Source: Methylobacterium sp. Leaf117 (GTDB lineage Bacteria > Pseudomonadota > Alphaproteobacteria > Rhizobiales > Beijerinckiaceae). From it: a stretch of DNA of 64,000 nucleotides. The DNA lies in NCBI RefSeq assembly GCF_001422985.1, contig NZ_LMNL01000040.1, positions 43,054 to 107,053 of the forward strand, in the 5' to 3' direction. Below are positions 51,760 through 59,533 of the stretch, in pieces. The position numbers were made by a program, and so were the translations under genes. Below the pieces are notes generated by a model. It did no database searches. It had not been told where the DNA came from and was given only the letters and a program-made list of their open reading frames with translations. Position 1 is the first letter of the stretch, and each line of letters starts with the position of its first letter.

Positions 51760-52327
51760 CAGCGCTACCTTCGATAAAGTTCTATTTCCTAGCGAAGACG
51801 ACAGCGTATTAAACCGTACTGCGCTTGTCATTGGCTCTTGTTAATCGGCGTTCTGTCGGTCGGGTATCTCACATTAACCTGAGCGCGCCAGGTCAGGTCA
51901 CGTCCGCTTCAGACGTGATGCGGACGTTCGGTAGGCCATCGACGAACGTCTGCATTCCACCCGACCCGGACGTAGACCGGACCGTCAGGTACCGACCCAA
52001 CGCGGCCGTTCATATTACCATCGGCGCTGCCCGAAAGCTGCAGTTCGTCGCTCTGATGGCGACTTCGGTTCGAAGGGAAAAGCAGGCACCCTAGCCCGGC
52101 GGAGGAGCAATCCCTCGGCGACCCCCGAAGGCGCGTGTGCCATAAGGGGGCATGGCCCCTGAAATGTCCTCCGATAAGCCGAAGCGCGCGATCACTTCGT
52201 TCGGCGACTGCAAAAATTACGACTGCACGGTCTTCGACACACTCGATGAGAGGTCTCACCGACCTAGCGAGAAGACGTCCGGGCGCAGCCATTGCCGCTT
52301 CGTACGACGTCCGCTGGGCATGACACG
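51760..52327. other. Intergenic region with one inverted repeat-family copy
   Basis: Contains repeat copy 4, on the minus strand (51945-52040). The rest probably has promoters for the DUF6894 gene and the hybrid kinase. No further gene is supported. Confidence 0.45.
51945..52040 (-). repeat. Dispersed intergenic repeat, copy 4 (reverse orientation)
   Basis: Read on the minus strand: GCTTTCGGG from 52039, then the 45-nt core from GTTGGGTCGG (52001) to GTCGGGTGG (51957) with CCGGTCTACGTCC inside. Core length is the same as in the other three copies; the arm is 38 nt away instead of 37. Confidence 0.68.
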
Positions 52328-54409
52328 GTGAGCGACGCGACAGCGTTCCTGGCCGGGGGCGGTGAGGCCGCGCGCCTCATACGCGCGCGCGACTGGTCTG
52401 CCCATTCCCTTGGGCAGCCCGAGACGTGGCCGCAAGCATTCAAGACCGCGCTCTCGCTGGTCCTGAACTCGCCCGAGAGCATGATCCTGGCCTGGGGACC
52501 GGGCCTGCACTTCTTCTTCAACGACACCTATTCCCGCCTGCTCGGCCCCCGGGTGGCCTGGGCCATGGGCGAGCGTTTCGACAGAGTCTGGGCGGATGCC
52601 TGGGAACAGGCTAAGCCCATCATCGAAGACGCCTTCGCCGGGCGCAGCCGCCGCTTCGAGGACCTTCCGTGGACGCTCGATACCGACCGGGGGGCGGCGC
52701 AGACCTGGTTCTCCTTCTCGTATTCAAGGGTGCTCGACGCCGACGGCAGGATCGCGGGCCTGTTCATCTTCACCAACGAGACCACGCAGCGGGTGCTGGC
52801 CGACGCTGCTCTGAAGGACAGCCAGGAGAAGCTCGAGCGGGCACTCGGCGAGGTGCGCAGCCTGAACACGACCTTGGAGCGGCGCGTCGAGGAGCGCACG
52901 AACGAGCGGGACCTGATGTGGGACACCGCGCCCGACCTGATGCTCATCATCGACTTCGCGGGCGTCTTCCGGCGGGTCAACCCGGCATGGACCCGCCTTC
53001 TCGGCTACGAGCCGCACGAACTGGTCGGTCACCACGTCAACGAGTTCGTCCTGGCGGAGGACCACGTCGAGACGGTCGACGCCTATACCGAGGCGTCCGA
53101 GGGCGGGATGCCCCATATCGTCAACCGCTACCGGCACAAGGATGGCTCGACGCGCTGGATCTCATGGACCGCCGCCCCGGCCGGAACGCTGACCTACGCG
53201 ACCGGACGCGACATCACCGAGGCCCGGGAAAGGCAGGCCGAGCTGGAGCAGGCCCAGGAGGCTCTGCGCCAATCCCAGAAGCTGGAAGCCGTCGGCCAGC
53301 TCACCGGCGGCGTCGCCCACGATTTTAACAACCTGCTGACGATCATCCGCTCTTCCGTGGATTTCCTTCGCCGACCGGACCTGCCGGAGGCGCGCAAGGA
53401 TCGCTACCTCAACGCCGTGTCCGATACGGTTGAGCGCGCCGCCAAGCTAACCGGCCAGTTGCTCGCCTTCGCACGCCGCCAGGCCCTCAAGCCGGAGGTG
53501 TTCGACGTCGGCGAGAGGATGCGTGGGATCGCGGAGATGCTCGATACCGTGACGGGCGCACGCGTCCGCGTGGTCGCGGAGGTACCCGATGCGCCCTGCT
53601 TCGTCCGGGCGGACCTAAGCCAGTTCGAAACCGCGCTCATCAACATGTCCGTCAACGCACGAGATGCCATGGACGGGGGAGGAACCCTCACCCTGCGCCT
53701 CGGATGCCGGACGACCCTTCCCGTCATCCGCGGCCATGCCGGCTCGCGCAAGGCCTTCGCTGCAGTCTCCCTCGTCGACACGGGTTCAGGCATTCCGCCG
53801 GACCTGCTTAGCCGGATCTTCGAGCCGTTCTTCACCACCAAGGAGGTCGGTAAGGGCACGGGGCTTGGCCTGTCGCAGGTATTCGGCTTCGCGAAGCAAT
53901 CCGGCGGCGACATCGACGTGGCCAGCACAATCGGCCAGGGCACCACCTTCACCCTCTACCTGCCGGAAGTCGAGCAAGCGGAGGTCGAGGCCCGGGTCCG
54001 CGGGCCCGAAGGGGGCCTGACGCCTCTCGGCACGGGGCAGCGCATCCTCGTCGTGGAGGACAACATCGGCGTCGGTCAGTTCGCGACCCAGATCCTTGAG
54101 GACCTGGGTTATCGACCGACCTGGGCGGCCAACGCCGAGGAAGCGTTGGACCTGTTGGGCGGCGACGGGGCAGGCTTCGACCTGGTGTTCACCGACGTGG
54201 TAATGCCAGGCATGGGTGGCGTAGAGCTCGCCAAGGGCCTGCAGCGTCGGTTGCCGGACCTGCCGGTGGTCCTGGCATCCGGCTACAGCCACGTGCTGGC
54301 GCAGGAGGGCACGCACGGGTTCGAGCTACTGCAGAAGCCGTACTCGGCAGTGCAACTGGGCGACATCCTGCACCGGCTTCTCGGCCTTCATGCGAGGGGT
54401 TCGATCTGA
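52328..54409 (+). CDS. PAS-PAS hybrid sensor histidine kinase with receiver
   Basis: A soluble 693-residue hybrid kinase. The first PAS-like domain has SLGQPETWPQAFKTALSLVL and WGPGLHFFFNDTYSRLLG; a coiled coil and second PAS (DLMLIIDFAGVFRRVNPAWT) follow; then HisKA with GQLTGGVAHDFNNLLTIIRS, HATPase_c (FEPFFTTKEVGKGTGLGLSQ) and one receiver (LVFTDVVMPGMGG). It is the intact paralog of the broken kinase at 44365. The start could be GTG 52328 or TTG 52292; neither has a clear ribosome site. Confidence 0.92.
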   Translation: MSDATAFLAGGGEAARLIRARDWSAHSLGQPETWPQAFKTALSLVLNSPESMILAWGPGLHFFFNDTYSRLLGPRVAWAMGERFDRVWADAWEQAKPIIEDAFAGRSRRFEDLPWTLDTDRGAAQTWFSFSYSRVLDADGRIAGLFIFTNETTQRVLADAALKDSQEKLERALGEVRSLNTTLERRVEERTNERDLMWDTAPDLMLIIDFAGVFRRVNPAWTRLLGYEPHELVGHHVNEFVLAEDHVETVDAYTEASEGGMPHIVNRYRHKDGSTRWISWTAAPAGTLTYATGRDITEARERQAELEQAQEALRQSQKLEAVGQLTGGVAHDFNNLLTIIRSSVDFLRRPDLPEARKDRYLNAVSDTVERAAKLTGQLLAFARRQALKPEVFDVGERMRGIAEMLDTVTGARVRVVAEVPDAPCFVRADLSQFETALINMSVNARDAMDGGGTLTLRLGCRTTLPVIRGHAGSRKAFAAVSLVDTGSGIPPDLLSRIFEPFFTTKEVGKGTGLGLSQVFGFAKQSGGDIDVASTIGQGTTFTLYLPEVEQAEVEARVRGPEGGLTPLGTGQRILVVEDNIGVGQFATQILEDLGYRPTWAANAEEALDLLGGDGAGFDLVFTDVVMPGMGGVELAKGLQRRLPDLPVVLASGYSHVLAQEGTHGFELLQKPYSAVQLGDILHRLLGLHARGSI

Positions 54410-54518
54410 TCAGGCCCGGCTTCGACCCCGCAGTCACTGCTGTGAGAGCGCGGGCGTCCAGAAAGCAGCCGTTCCCATGTGCATCAACACAGAACGGCTG
54501 CTGGTCCGCAACGAAGCC

Positions 54519-55325
54519 TTAGGCCCCCATAGTCATAACGGAGCCGCCGTCGACCCGGAGGAACTCGCCGGTGATGAAGCTGGCGTGTTCCGAGCAAAGG
54601 AACGCCACTGCCGCCGCAACCTCCTCAGCTCGGCCGCGGCGCTTTGCGACGATGCCAGGGCGCTCCTCATCCAACGTTTGTTGAACCGCCTCGTCGAAGG
54701 AAATGCCCTTCTCTTTTGACTTCTTCTCCATTTGAGCGTCGGTCATCGGCGTCGCGATGAAGGCCGGTCCGACCGCATTCACGAGTACGCCGTCCGAGCC
54801 GTAGGCCTTCGACAGTCCCTTCGCGAGGTTCAGAACACCGGCCTTGGCGGCGGCATACGGCAGTTCCTCGATATAGGGCTGCACCGCGTCCTCCGAGGAG
54901 AACAGCACGATGCGGCCCCAGCCCGCCTTGCGCATGTGCGGGATGAAGGCTCTGGTCGCGCGCACTCCGGCCATGAGATCGGTCTGCAACGCCTCAATCC
55001 AGTCCTCGTCCGTGAGTTCGAGGAAGTCGCCAGACGCTCCCGTGATGCCGGCGGCGCAGACGAGGATGGTGGGCTTGTCATCGAAGGCCATGTTGGCAAA
55101 GGCGGCGAGCACCTCTATCCCCTTGGCCCCGCTAAGGTCGGCTTCCACGGCGCGGATTTGACCCAGCGCCGACAGCTCCGCGGCGGTGGCTTGCAGCTCC
55201 GGGCCTTCCTTATCAGTCAGGACGACGTGGACGCCCTCGCGCAACAGTTGCTCGGCGGTCGAGCGACCCATGCCCGACTTCCCACCTGTCACGACGGCGA
55301 TTCGTCCCTTGATGCCGAGATCCAT
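54519..55325 (-). CDS. Short-chain dehydrogenase/reductase
   Basis: A 268-residue classical SDR: the cofactor motif TGGKSGMG, CAAGITG, and the catalytic Ser (LFSSEDA) and Tyr-Lys (YAAAKAG) are present. Asp at the end of the second strand (VVLTDKEG) suggests NAD(H). Substrate unknown. It is last in a leftward run with DJ-1/PfpI and catalase-family genes, a set often seen in general stress regulons, so detoxification of reactive carbonyls is a fair guess. Confidence 0.9.
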   Translation of the reverse strand: MDLGIKGRIAVVTGGKSGMGRSTAEQLLREGVHVVLTDKEGPELQATAAELSALGQIRAVEADLSGAKGIEVLAAFANMAFDDKPTILVCAAGITGASGDFLELTDEDWIEALQTDLMAGVRATRAFIPHMRKAGWGRIVLFSSEDAVQPYIEELPYAAAKAGVLNLAKGLSKAYGSDGVLVNAVGPAFIATPMTDAQMEKKSKEKGISFDEAVQQTLDEERPGIVAKRRGRAEEVAAAVAFLCSEHASFITGEFLRVDGGSVMTMGA

Positions 55326-55411
55326 GGCTGTCTCCTTGGGAAAGCGGTGGTTGGGTCGACCAGCGTTGAATACCCGAGGCTAGGCTGAGCCGCAGCGGGC
55401 GTGAGACGGCT

Positions 55412-55981
55412 TCAGGCGCTGCGGGCCTGCTCCGGATGGCGCCCTTCCGCGAACTCCTCGACGATCTTGGCGCAGAACGCCGGTAGGTCCTTCGGGTTAC
55501 GGCTGGTGACGAGGCCCTTGTCGACCACCACCTCCGCGTCGACCCATTCACCGCCCGCGTTACGAATGTCGGTCTTCACCGTCGGGAAGGAGGTAAGCTT
55601 GCGCCCCTTCACGACGTCGGCCTCCACAAGCGTCCAGGGCCCGTGGCAGATGACACCGACCGGCTTGGCCTGCTGAAAGAAGTCCCGGACGAAGCCGACC
55701 ACGGCCTCGCTGCCGCGGAGCTTGTCGGCCCCCACACTGCCGCCGGGGATGACGAGCCCGTCGAAGTCTGAGGCGGACACGCCGTCTATGACCTTGTCGA
55801 CCAGATACTTCCCAGCCGGGTCGAGGTCGTTGTTGACCGTCTCGGCCTCGCCTGCCTCAAGCCCGACCACCGTGACGGTCGCGCCGGCTGCGAGCAGCGC
55901 CTCGCGGGGCTTGGTGAACTCCGGCTCCTCCGTCCCCCGAGGGGCGATCATAATGGCGATGGTCTTGCCCTGAAGGGTCAT
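55412..55981 (-). CDS. DJ-1/PfpI-family protein (YhbO-like)
   Basis: A 189-residue class I glutamine amidotransferase-like protein. The nucleophile elbow is GVICHGPWTLVEADV with Cys and adjacent His; the acidic partner is likely in PRGTEEPEF. FDGLVIPGGSVGADKLR is typical. Relatives act as deglycases, glyoxalase III or stress proteases. It lies 37 nt downstream of the catalase-family gene in the same direction, and 86 nt before the SDR gene, so the three are probably one operon. Confidence 0.92.
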   Translation of the reverse strand: MTLQGKTIAIMIAPRGTEEPEFTKPREALLAAGATVTVVGLEAGEAETVNNDLDPAGKYLVDKVIDGVSASDFDGLVIPGGSVGADKLRGSEAVVGFVRDFFQQAKPVGVICHGPWTLVEADVVKGRKLTSFPTVKTDIRNAGGEWVDAEVVVDKGLVTSRNPKDLPAFCAKIVEEFAEGRHPEQARSA

Positions 55982-56018
55982 GGTTGGCTCCTCTGTGCGT
56001 GGTGGAAAGGGGTCGGCG

Positions 56019-57101
56019 TCAGGCCGGAATGCTCTCCGGCAAGGCGATGTTCTCGGCGGTCACACCGTTCTCCCGGTGGCGGAAGTCGCTCAGCGCTCGG
56101 TAGACCTGAAGCCGCGCCCGCATCACCGAACCGAGCGGCTGGTGCGCCGCGAGGCTGTGCGCGGGGCGGAAGGTCATCACCTCGTCGAAGTAGCGAACCC
56201 GCTCACGGGAATAGGCGTCCTGCCGGGGCAGGCGGAGCGTCGCCACCGTGCGGTACGGGCTGATCGCAACCGGCCAGTCGACAGAGGCATCCTCGATGGG
56301 CTGGCGCTCGGCATCGGCCCAGAGCTGCGCCTTCAGCTCGTAGACCACGTCGGACTCGCGGAAGAACGCCGCCGCCGCGTGACGAAAACCGTCCTCGTCT
56401 CCATGTGGGTCGAGGCGCCATTCGCCCAGATCCAACTGTGCCTTGGAAGCCGGGACTGCGCCAAGCTTGGCGACGTAATCGCCGAACCGCATCGGGGCCT
56501 GACTAAAGTAGCTGTCGGCGAGCGGGTGGCTGTAGGGATGGCCGAGGAAATCGGCCATGGCGCTCTCAGTCCCGAAGGCGTGCAATACGCGGTTGAGGTT
56601 GCGCGCCGTGGTGGCGACCGCGCTCTTCACGCCCTCTGGCAGGCCCGTCGATTTCCCGATAACCGTCCCGTCCCGCAGGAACCCCGCCGCCGTGCCCGAC
56701 GGGAAGGTCGTGCCCGTGGCAAGCACAAAGTCCTGGGTGTCGACGTCGTGGCCGGGCAGCTTCTCGCCGGGTACCCCGAACACCTTGATCGACATGCCGC
56801 GATGGGTGGACACTCGGTCGCCCAGGGTCTCGCCCGGCCCCTGGGCGAAGCGCACGGCGACCTTATGCGCCCCTTGCTTGGCGAACAGACCCTGCGCGAG
56901 TTCGGGCGGTAGGTTCTCCGTGACGATCAACTCCCCGACGACACAGGCCGAACTCTTGGCGTGGCTCGCACGCACGGCGTGGTGCTCTCGCTTCTCGACG
57001 ACCTGCGACTGCTGGATCATCCCTCGGATGATCCCATCGATGGACTTCTGCTCGTCCGGTGCGGGCGTCTCGATGCCTGGCGCGTAGCGAAGGTAGGCCA
57101 T
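56019..57101 (-). CDS. Catalase-family protein
   Basis: A 360-residue small catalase-fold haem protein: ASHAKSSACVVGELIVTENL with the distal-side His, FAQGPGETLGDRVSTHRGMS, FSQAPMRFGDYVAKL and a C-terminal RLQVYRALSDFRHREN. It is shorter than classical catalases (about 480+) and probably works as a peroxidase or lipid-hydroperoxide enzyme. A strong GGAGGAAC lies before the ATG at 57101. It heads the run with DJ-1/PfpI and SDR. A decayed relative is found at 58072. Confidence 0.88.
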   Translation of the reverse strand: MAYLRYAPGIETPAPDEQKSIDGIIRGMIQQSQVVEKREHHAVRASHAKSSACVVGELIVTENLPPELAQGLFAKQGAHKVAVRFAQGPGETLGDRVSTHRGMSIKVFGVPGEKLPGHDVDTQDFVLATGTTFPSGTAAGFLRDGTVIGKSTGLPEGVKSAVATTARNLNRVLHAFGTESAMADFLGHPYSHPLADSYFSQAPMRFGDYVAKLGAVPASKAQLDLGEWRLDPHGDEDGFRHAAAAFFRESDVVYELKAQLWADAERQPIEDASVDWPVAISPYRTVATLRLPRQDAYSRERVRYFDEVMTFRPAHSLAAHQPLGSVMRARLQVYRALSDFRHRENGVTAENIALPESIPA

Positions 57102-57292
57102 GCTTGTTCCTCCGGAGCTGGTCGGTAGGGGTAGACGGTACAAGTCGGAGGTCGGGCGTCGCCGCCAGGCTTGGAGAAACGCTCCACGCCTTCCTGGCGT
57201 CGGAGCGGACAGCCAGGGAGCATCGACAGCCGACTGACGCGGCGGCGTCTGCTTGCGTGACGCGACAATCCTGAGTTGGCGCGCAGCCGGGG

Positions 57293-57697
57293 CTACCGGG
57301 TGTACGCTGCCCAGGCCTTCACATCTCGGCTTCGGGTGGCCACCGTCCCTGTCGCGGGCTCACGGGCCGACATCATCATCAAGGCGCCGGCTGACACCAA
57401 GCCTGCCATGGCCCTTAGTTCGTCTAGCTGCCTAGGGTCGTGGGAGATGGCATCCGCCTCTGTCTGAAGGCGCAGGTTGCAGGCCTTCGTGGCCAACCCG
57501 CCATCGGGGGTGCATGCATCGTGTCGGGCGCATGCCGCATCAAGCGCGTCAACCGGGGCCGCGGGAGCGTTGTTGCCTGGGCCGCAGTAGTTGCCGTGTA
57601 TCAACGCCGCCCCTGACGGGCGGCCCGCGGCCTGGGCCGAAACGGGCGCAGCCAGGACGGCGAGGAGTGGAAGACTGAAGGCGAGCTTATAGTTCAT
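57293..57697 (-). CDS. Secreted phospholipase A2-like protein
   Basis: A signal peptide (NYKLAFSLPLLAVLAAPVSA) starts this 134-residue protein. The mature part has HGNYCGPGNNAPAAPVDALD, then AACARHDACTPDGG, the PLA2 pattern of a Cys-Gly calcium loop followed by C-x-x-H-D-x-C with the catalytic His-Asp pair. It could hydrolyse phospholipids in the periplasm or outside the cell. The ATG at 57697 is chosen so that the signal peptide is at the start. It is monocistronic or in a pair with the gene upstream. Confidence 0.75.
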   Translation of the reverse strand: MNYKLAFSLPLLAVLAAPVSAQAAGRPSGAALIHGNYCGPGNNAPAAPVDALDAACARHDACTPDGGLATKACNLRLQTEADAISHDPRQLDELRAMAGLVSAGALMMMSAREPATGTVATRSRDVKAWAAYTR

Positions 57698-57741
57698 CGT
57701 GGGGTCTGACCCTCCGACCTCTAGCCACAGTATGCTTGCGC

Positions 57742-58041
57742 TCACGTGGCTTCCATTGCGGTTGTTGCGGGAGAAGCACTTCTACCGGGCTCTGGTTCCG
57801 CACCGGTCGCGATGTCGCAACCTGTCGCGTCACCCCGGTTCGGCGGATGCGGCCGGTATCGATCTAGGGTGAACACCTCTTGGTCTTCACTCGAATGCAG
57901 CGCCACCTCGTAGGGGTGCTTGCTCACGTCGAACAGGCCGGCCCCGACGATGAGGCGACAATCGATAAGTTGAACAAGACGTTCGACAGGATCCTCCAAA
58001 TGGTCACCGATTATTCGGGGCATGCCGTCAAATAGGTACAT
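57742..58041 (-). CDS. Small hypothetical protein (99 aa)
   Basis: A 99-residue protein, MPRIIGDHLEDPVERLVQLI, then DCRLIVGAGLFDVSKHPYEV and ALHSSEDQEVFTLDRYRPHP, with a disordered tail. The start may be 58041 or 58023. Residue pattern is protein-like, with a mixed alpha/beta core. I know no family. It lies just upstream of the PLA2-like gene. Confidence 0.5.
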   Translation of the reverse strand: MYLFDGMPRIIGDHLEDPVERLVQLIDCRLIVGAGLFDVSKHPYEVALHSSEDQEVFTLDRYRPHPPNRGDATGCDIATGAEPEPGRSASPATTAMEAT

Positions 58042-58071
58042 GCCAGGTCACTCGGCATCCGTGAGGGGAAA

Positions 58072-58500
58072 CGGTGTACGCTGGACTGCCCCCCGAACTG
58101 GTCCAGGGTCCGTTCGCCAAGCCGAGCGAGCACAAGGTCTACATGCGGCTCTCGACCAATGCCGGCAACATCCTGCCCGACGTGGTCTCGCCCTGAAGAT
58201 TCTCGATGCCGAAGGCGAGCTCCTGCCCGGCACGAAGGGGACGACGCACCACTTCATCATGGTGATCTGCAAGGTGTTCCAGGCGCCGAATGCCGAGAAG
58301 TTTCTAGACAGCCTCAAGCTCCTCGCGGACCCCCACCGACCGTGTCGAGGGACTCAAGGTCGCCGCCTGTACCATTCTGCGAAGGGTCAACAAGGCGCTG
58401 CACGCGGTCGGTATCGACAGCCCGACCATCGGCTCCCTCGGCGGCGCGCCCAACGTCAATCTCCTCGGTGATACCTGCTATAGCCTCGCCCTTGCTGCGA
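58072..58500 (+). pseudogene. Decayed catalase-family gene fragment
   Basis: On the plus strand, pieces in different frames read as a catalase-family protein: LPPELVQGPFAKPSEHKVYM, then RLSTNAGNILPD; ALKILDAEGELLPGTKGTTH and FIMVICKVFQAPNAEKFLDS; then VAACTILRRVNKALHAVGID and SPTIGSLGGAPNVNLLGD. Frames break near 58190 and 58330, and the beginning and end are missing. The opening is similar to NLPPELAQGLFAKQGAHKVA of the intact gene at 56019. Clearly a remnant, not expressed as a full protein. Confidence 0.8.
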
Positions 58501-58532
58501 ATTCGAGGTACTTACCCGTGTAGGGGACGCTT

Positions 58533-59492
58533 CTATGCGAATTTCGGCAGCACGTACCGGCCGAATGCCTCGGAAAACCGACTTTGATCGCAGGCGACCT
58601 GGTGGATGATGATCTCCGCCGGTCCCAGCTCGGCCAGTTCGGCGAGCCAAGCGGCGTGTTGGCCAAGATCAGTAGAGATCCGCACATAACCGGGCACGTC
58701 TTCGGGCCGAACGAAGCGCGACGCAGTTTCGAACTCCTCGGGCGTGCGGAGCTCCCAGTTCACGTTGCCCTCCAGCATGTTGCTAGCCCATTGTGTATGA
58801 GCCTCGGCCAGCGCTTTGGCCGGATCGGGATCCCAGCACACCTTGGTCTGGAGGAAGATCGGCTTGCCCGCACCCCCGCTCTCCCGGAACGCCTCGAACA
58901 CGGGGCGCAGCTTGGCCGGATCGATCCCCACGGTCACGAGACCATCGGCCCATTGGCCGACGCAGCGCGCCGTCTCCGGCGTCACCGCCCCTGCCAGCAG
59001 CCGCGGTGCTCGCTCGGGGCGGGAGTACAGCTTGGCGTCGACAACAGTGATCCGTCCGCGATGGGTCACAGTTTCGCCCGCCAGGAGCGCACGGATCACT
59101 GCCGCGCACTCGCAGAGCCGGGCAGTTCGCTCTGCCTTTTCGGGCCAGGGCAGCCCGGTCACGTCTTCGTTCAGGCGCTGTCCGGACCCCAGCGCCAGCC
59201 ATAGCCGCTCCGGAAACATTTCGCTCAAGGTCGCAGCGGATTGTGCAAGCACCGCGGGGTGGTGCCGGTAGCCCGGCGCGGTGATGATCCCGAAGGGCAG
59301 TTGCGTGCCTGCCAACGCGGCGCCGAGCCAGGACCAGGCATGGCCCGAATGCCCTTGTGCGTTGCTCCAGGGCTTGAAGTGCTCGGAAGACATGGCGCAA
59401 GCGAAGCCTGCCGCCTCCGCCTCCCGGACGTAGCGCAGCAGAGCCGACGGGGCGTGCTGCTCATGGGAAGCGTGGTAACCGATACGGACCAT
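58533..59492 (-). CDS. Luciferase-like (LLM class) flavin-dependent oxidoreductase
   Basis: A 319-residue TIM-barrel protein of the bacterial luciferase superfamily: RIGYHASHEQHAPSALLRYV, SSEHFKPWSNAQGHSGHAWS, and ERLWLALGSGQRLNED are typical of the F420/FMN-dependent LLM group. The cofactor is probably FMN, or F420 if the cell makes it. The substrate is unknown. It is 41 nt downstream of the GH15 gene in the same direction, and likely in one operon with it and with SMP-30. Confidence 0.9.
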   Translation of the reverse strand: MVRIGYHASHEQHAPSALLRYVREAEAAGFACAMSSEHFKPWSNAQGHSGHAWSWLGAALAGTQLPFGIITAPGYRHHPAVLAQSAATLSEMFPERLWLALGSGQRLNEDVTGLPWPEKAERTARLCECAAVIRALLAGETVTHRGRITVVDAKLYSRPERAPRLLAGAVTPETARCVGQWADGLVTVGIDPAKLRPVFEAFRESGGAGKPIFLQTKVCWDPDPAKALAEAHTQWASNMLEGNVNWELRTPEEFETASRFVRPEDVPGYVRISTDLGQHAAWLAELAELGPAEIIIHQVACDQSRFSEAFGRYVLPKFA

Positions 59493-59533
59493 GGTCGAAC
59501 GTTTCCTGCTGGGTTTATGCGGTTTGCAGCCGG

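Noticed and set aside
17985..52040. The 45-nt-core repeats as a CRISPR array
   Set aside because: Copies are thousands of bases apart, diverged inside and in both orientations; there are no spacers and no cas genes.
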